Position numbers and translations under genes: made by a program | The notes under the pieces: generated by a model | The model's database searches: none | Seen by the model: the letters and a program-made list of their open reading frames with translations, nothing else | What the model was told of the DNA's origin: nothing | Shown here: piece after piece, positions 59,580 through 64,000 of the stretch | How the letters are laid out: each line of letters begins with the position of its first letter | How positions within the stretch are numbered: the stretch's first letter is position 1 | Source: Lateolabrax maculatus | Lineage: Eukaryota; Chordata; Actinopteri; Acropomatiformes; Lateolabracidae | Length of the DNA stretch: 64,000 nucleotides | Reading direction: 5' to 3' | Assembly (NCBI GenBank): GCA_031216445.1 | Contig: CM062202.1 | Span: 16,815,501-16,879,500, forward strand

Positions 59580-60060
59580 AAACCTACCTCTCGCCGCCGC
59601 CACCGCCTGCGTCGCCCGTCGTCCCTCCTGCTCGAAGAGCCTCGATTTCCCACAGCGCCTGAACGCAGCACGGAGAGCCGGCCTGGCGCGGGGGAGCGGG
59701 GGCAGCGCCACCTGCCGGCCGCTCCGATCACTGCAGGCAGGCGGAGCGACACATCCTCCACCGCCGACCAGTCCAGACAGGAGGAGGACGGAGAGGCGAG
59801 CCGCGGAGGCGAACAGATGTGAGCCGGACTACGAGAGCAGAACACGCCGCAGTGAAGCCGGAGCGCCTTCGATTCTGCTAATATGTGGCAACCCGCGTCC
59901 GAGCGATTGCAGGTAAGACGCCGGCGCGGGTGAGTGCGTGGGGCGCTCGCTGTCGGCGGGGCAGCGGTAAACGAGCGGTTCAGCCTGCGTTAACACTTGC
60001 CCGTAAACCCGCCGTGCTGTGCGCGGCTGCAGCCTGGATAAGACTCGCTACTCGGTTTTT
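59580..60060. promoter_or_regulatory. CpG-rich promoter region of pid1
   Basis: Sharp rise in G+C and in CpG density (cgccgccaccgcctgcgtcg, gccggcctggcgcgggggag, gacgccggcgcgggtgagtg) against an AT-rich background. It surrounds the pid1 first coding exon, as expected of a CpG-island promoter plus 5' UTR. No TATA box stands out. GC-rich open frames on both strands here are composition artefacts. Confidence 0.75.
59883..59912 (+). CDS. pid1: pid1 exon 1 (first ten codons; remainder beyond window)
   Basis: ATG TGG CAA CCC ... encodes MWQPASERLQ and stops at a consensus donor gtaaga. Mammalian PID1 (NYGGF4) long isoform starts MWQPATERLQ and splices at the same place, and PID1 is the next gene after DNER in the same orientation in human, so both sequence and position support the call. 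PID1 is a PTB-domain adaptor that binds the LRP1 cytoplasmic tail and dampens insulin signalling. The PTB domain is on later exons outside this window. Only ten residues are available, hence less than full certainty. Confidence 0.88.
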
Positions 60061-60843
60061 TTTCTTCTGAGCAGCTACAGATGTTTTCTGAGCGCCGTCT
60101 TGCACTCGGGTGTTTGTTTTACATTTCAGGAGCCGGTTGTAGGTGTTTGAACAATCATTATTTTTATTTTTTTTTTTGGGGGGGGGGAGGAATCTCTGTC
60201 TTTCAATGATTGCCTATTGAAGATACGTTTGAACGCAAGCCGGGGGTTACGGTGCAACAATTTGTACCTCCGCTGCATTCCCGTGCTAACCCTGCCGCTG
60301 GGGATCTCCTGACATGTCAAACGCAAGCATCTTCCAGCAGTGTATGAAATGGCTTTTTATGGCCCACAGGCCTGTCTGATCCAACGCTGTGTCTTCCCAC
60401 GAACCGCACTGGCTGCAGCTGCAGGGGCCTCCTGCTCCTGTTGTCACTCTGTTTTTTTTTTTTTTCCCCCTCTCATGTTGTCACATCAGGATGTGTAGCC
60501 TCTGTCTTCCTCTCCTTTCCTGTGTGAAATCGCTAAAAAAAAAAAAAAAACTGAAGAAAGAAAAAGAAAAAAAACAAAACAGAAAGAAGCAGGCTTTGGT
60601 CAGTAACCTGCCGCCTGTGACCTGTTAAGAAATATGGGGGGGGGGAGACACCCTTAATGACACGTAGTTTGATATCCAGGGGCAAGCCGTGCACCGAGCC
60701 TGGCTTCACGTCTCCTGCACACACGTAATGCTCTCCAGATGTCGGCCCGCCTGCCAAGTGAACTTGCACAATCCTCCCGTCTGCCCGGGCGTCAAGAAGA
60801 TGGAATCACGAATTATCGAAACCGAGAGTTCCGGCGCGTTCAG

Positions 60844-60844
<1 letters not shown>

Positions 60845-60876
<32 letters not shown>

Positions 60877-60890
60877 GGGCCCCCCCCCCC
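60845..60890. repeat. (TG)n tract followed by a C run
   Basis: TG dinucleotides (60845-60876), then ggg and an 11-base C run. It lies in pid1 intron 1. Confidence 0.9.
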
Positions 60891-60937
60891 TCCTCTGGTT
60901 CGTTTAAACACCAGAACCGGCCGTGTCCAATTCACGC

Positions 60938-60950
60938 GTCGCCTAGCAAC
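60938..60950. promoter_or_regulatory. RFX X-box-like site, pid1 intron 1
   Basis: GTCGCCTAGCAAC: two RFX half-sites separated by one base, inside GC-rich sequence about 1 kb downstream of pid1 exon 1. Confidence 0.35.
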
Positions 60951-61931
60951 CGCGTTCCAGAACCTTCGCCCCGCTGGACAGCGTTCTGAGCTCTCAGTGA
61001 GATCACCGTTGTTGGTGAAGGTGAATGGAACACCGCGGCATCTCTCGGGTTCCGCTCGGGAGGGCGCCGGGCCGCAGGGCGTCAGCGTCGCGCGTCAACA
61101 AGTGTCAGAGAGAGCCGCGGCCTGCGGCCTGAGTCAGTTTGGGGGAAGTGCACGTGAGCGAGTGAATCATTCCGGCCGTGCGCTTTGACGAGTAACTGAC
61201 TGACTGCCGACCGGTGAGAAGAGTTGGAGGCTCTCTGAAGGGAGGCTGAGAAAAATGAGTCAACATCAGGGCTCTCTCAGTGTGGCCTTCCTTGGGGACC
61301 ATGCTGCAGGGAGCCTGCTTTACAAACTGGAGGCACGGAGTTGGAAAGTCATGGGCATTTTATGCTGCCTTCATGTGAGGAAGGAGTTATTGAAATGACG
61401 ACTTTCCAAATAGCGTTCATGGCGAGAGCCGAGTCGTAACGATGGCTGAGAAACTCAAACTTTTCGGAAAAAACTTGAGCTGTCCTTTGACACCAGTGCT
61501 TGCAAGTTGTAAACATATATCTCACCCATAAGATATGACATAAGGCAGCTATTGACTTGCATTGTGGGAAATGTAGGATTACTGGAGGAAAAGGTATGCT
61601 TGTGTGTTTAAAGAAATCTTACTTTTGATAGCCAGCACCTGGCTCACACCAGCCTACCTCCTGGAGACCGGCTGTGGCCCAAAGATGTTGAAAGAAAGAA
61701 AGAGTTTGCCATGTTTCTGCTGTCTACTTCTTAACTATAAAACCCTGAATGGTAATGTTTAGTTTGATGGATGACTCTGGAGAAGGATTTGGATCAAATA
61801 AAGTCTGCTCAGGTTATTCTATTCTCTGTCTAAACAGCAGAATCCTTTATGAATTGGTCCACAAGGAATGAAAACCCTTACAGTGAAAAGTGGTTATAGA
61901 ACGATATCAATACCAGCCCATTGCCAGCCTT

Positions 61932-61945
61932 GTAACCGTGGCAAC
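61932..61945. promoter_or_regulatory. RFX X-box-like site, pid1 intron 1
   Basis: GTAACCGTGGCAAC fits the RFX pattern GTNRCC-NN-RGYAAC closely (GTAACC, GT, GGCAAC). It lies 188 bp before the perfect palindrome at 62120. Confidence 0.4.
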
Positions 61946-62119
61946 GGCCACCCTTTAGACTGGTATCCTTAACCTCTTTTGAGTCAGAAATGGTGGGGGT
62001 TTTCTAGAGCTGAACGTCAGGTAGCTGATGCAGAACGCACCAGTGTTTATAATCCTCTGTTTTGTTGTTTTCATTCACTATGGCATCCGTCCATATTATT
62101 CTCACTTGTGCTGTCCTCT

Positions 62120-62133
62120 GTTGCCATGGCAAC
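62120..62133. promoter_or_regulatory. Perfect RFX X-box palindrome, pid1 intron 1
   Basis: GTTGCCATGGCAAC, identical to the site at 27418. Second perfect copy in the window. Binding is inferred. Confidence 0.5.
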
Positions 62134-63517
62134 ACCTGATGTCTTGCTGCATTTTTGTCTCACGCTCAGGCGGGAAGAGGAGGGGAAAAAGAGATAGATG
62201 GAGGTGTGGGGGTGAGGAGATATAGGTTACATCACCAATGGCAAGCTGCTTTTATATTGACAATCACAAGTGTTTTGGAGCCAAAGTGTGTGCTTGCGAC
62301 GTTGCGTGTTGGTGCTGCATCGTGCCGCTGTGTTTTTTCTCTCCCTCTGTCTGACTTTCTCTCTGTGTCCATTTCCCCATACCTCCTACCTCTCGCTGAC
62401 CACAAGCCTCAATCAGTTTCGGGGGCCCTTCCTCCCCAGGCAGAGGCCATGTTAGTTCAACGACAGATTGCACAATAGGCAGTGGTCTGGACACAAATGC
62501 ACACGCACATATGCACTTGTGTCCAAGTTGGCAGGCAGGTTACGCATGCATACACACACAACAACATGCTTCCTTTTTGACTGTTCCTAAGGCTACCAAA
62601 CATGTTTATTTCCTTTGTCAGCAGCTCTTTCTTTAGCCATGGTTTCCACTTTGACACTTTAATGTGTGTGACACTGACAAACAGGGCTGAGCACATACAA
62701 AGATGTGGACCTGACAGTGCAGAAATAGCTGAGGTCAAAGATGGTGAGAACCAGCCACTGTCTGTGCATCTTTACTTGCTCCTCTGGCCATCATTGCCTG
62801 CCTTTATTTGTTTGTAAGTCGGTCGCTTGGTCTGCCTGTCCGTCTCTTTGTCTGTCTGAGGTTGCTTTGTGGCCACAGCTATGTTGTTGAGACTGTGGCC
62901 TTGGTGGCAAAAGGAATCTACGACTGGCAGACTGGCACAAAATTCCCATGGTTCCCTTGAAACTGTTATGTTTTTTTGTTGTTTTTTCAGCCAGCACACA
63001 TTTGCCTGAACAAATGGCTTTTTGGTATGGTTTGGCTCCTCGTATTTGATGAATGGGCATAATCTCCTGTTAGCAGAAGTTATAATTTTTTAAGGTTTTT
63101 GCATTTGACAGAGTCTTATGCTTCCCATCGGTCAAAATGGAACTGTCTCAGCTGTGTTATTTAGTTCTTTGTTCTTAATCTTTTACCTGTACAGAACACT
63201 ATATCACTTTACTTTTCTTTTCCTGTTATGTCTGGGTTTTAAGCAGGGTTCAGATCTCCATATGTGTCTGCATGTCTACACAGAAAGGTATGTTATGGGT
63301 GAGTGTAGGTCGCTGAAGCTTGCTCACATCTCCCAAATTTCAAAAACATGTCATTTGGACCTGAGCATTAAACAAGCTGATTGGTTTATCCAACTGCCAT
63401 TTGGATGTGTGTTCATAGGAGAAAAATGTGAACAGCGTACCCCAAATGTCTGCATGTACTTGAACAAATTCTCCTAGTTTTCACTATCAAACTAGCAAAA
63501 TTGGTGAAACTTTTACA

Positions 63518-63630
63518 GCTGAAACAATGAATCGACTAGTCAAGCCACAGAAAATGACCAGGCAACTACATTTTCAAGAAAAAATGCCAAACATTTGAAG
63601 GCAAGGCAAGTTTATTTGTGTAATCATAGG
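63518..63630. mobile_element. Dispersed-repeat fragments
   Basis: gctgaaacaatgaatcgact ... aaaaatgccaaacatttg, followed by ggcaaggcaagtttatttgt. Both halves match phrases of very frequent teleost repeats (one with 'aaaaatgccaaacattt', one with 'aaggcaagtttatttgta'). They are joined here and too short to classify. Confidence 0.45.
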
Positions 63631-64000
63631 ACATACTGTTACTGTACACTGTTTTCTACCTGACAGTAGGTGAATAACGGAACACATTTAAATTGACCAC
63701 CTTCTGTGTTTTTGTCATTAGCAGGTCTTTTTCATGTGCCCTGGCTGTGCGTAGACTATTTAAGAGGTTGCTGTGGGTTCATTGTTTACGTCAAAGAGTT
63801 GTTGATGTTTTTACTGCCAGCCAGAGATTGCCACCCCCAGGCTCTGAGGTTTGGGTACTTTAATACCCACTTCCTCCTGCAGAAGAACCCGCCAGTCACA
63901 ACATCCGATCATTGGCCTTTTCCCACCTACACGCCCTAGTGCTCCAATCATGGTCGAGGAAAATAGGTTTTCCTCTGCGTACGGACCTCCCACAGTCCAC

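Larger units (their letters stand above)
59913..64000 (+). other. pid1: pid1 intron 1 (partial)
   Basis: The left part remains GC-rich to about 61200, with a GT run and a C run. It carries RFX-type motifs at 60938, 61932 and 62120 and repeat scraps at 63518-63630. No pid1 exon 2 (HFQTMLKSK-type start) is seen before the window ends, in line with a very long first intron. Confidence 0.75.

Noticed and set aside
59489..59845. Minus-strand open frame of 118 codons upstream of pid1
   Set aside because: It lies entirely in the CpG-rich promoter region, is Arg/Ser/Ala-rich by composition, has no domain I recognise and runs antisense to pid1. GC-rich sequence lacks stop codons by chance.

Overview
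The window comes from a vertebrate nuclear genome, most likely a percomorph (spiny-rayed) teleost. The genes are split by GT-AG introns, CA/GT microsatellites are frequent, several dispersed repeats look typical of percomorph fish, and the three proteins are clearly orthologous to human ones. I see no prokaryotic, viral or CRISPR-type system.

Three protein genes lie head to tail on the + strand. Positions 1-6595 hold the 3' part of trip12, a HECT E3 ubiquitin ligase: 15 coding exons encoding the last 673 residues, including the whole catalytic HECT domain, then a 1.3 kb 3' UTR. Positions 9198-54350 hold all of dner (Delta/Notch-like EGF repeat-containing receptor): 13 coding exons, 780 residues, ten EGF-like modules, one membrane span and a short conserved tail. 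Intron 1 is 22.9 kb. The 3' UTR runs to about 55640. Positions 59883-59912 are the ten-codon first coding exon of pid1 (phosphotyrosine-interaction domain protein), inside a CpG-rich promoter region; the rest of pid1 lies beyond the window. From memory, human 2q36.3 has the same order and relative orientation (TRIP12-DNER-PID1), so this is an old syntenic block.

Between exons the sequence is mostly AT-rich non-coding DNA with microsatellites and mobile-element remnants. The clearest is an 821-bp element at 56045-56865 with long inverted ends bounded by TTAA. Others are a 320-bp MITE at 28730-29049, part of an abundant percomorph repeat at 33441-33790, a teleost repeat at 39778-40110 and an antisense LINE reverse-transcriptase scrap near 35690-35885.

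Points worth a second look: a candidate frame-breaking cassette exon in dner intron 1 (27168-27229); dner splice sites embedded in (TG)n tracts; two perfect RFX X-box palindromes plus several near matches; and a G-quadruplex-like tract in the trip12 3' UTR. The three genes act in different processes (ubiquitin ligation, neuronal/glial Notch-related adhesion signalling, endocytic/insulin-signalling adaptor), and nothing here suggests they work as one pathway. I did not find a new biological system.
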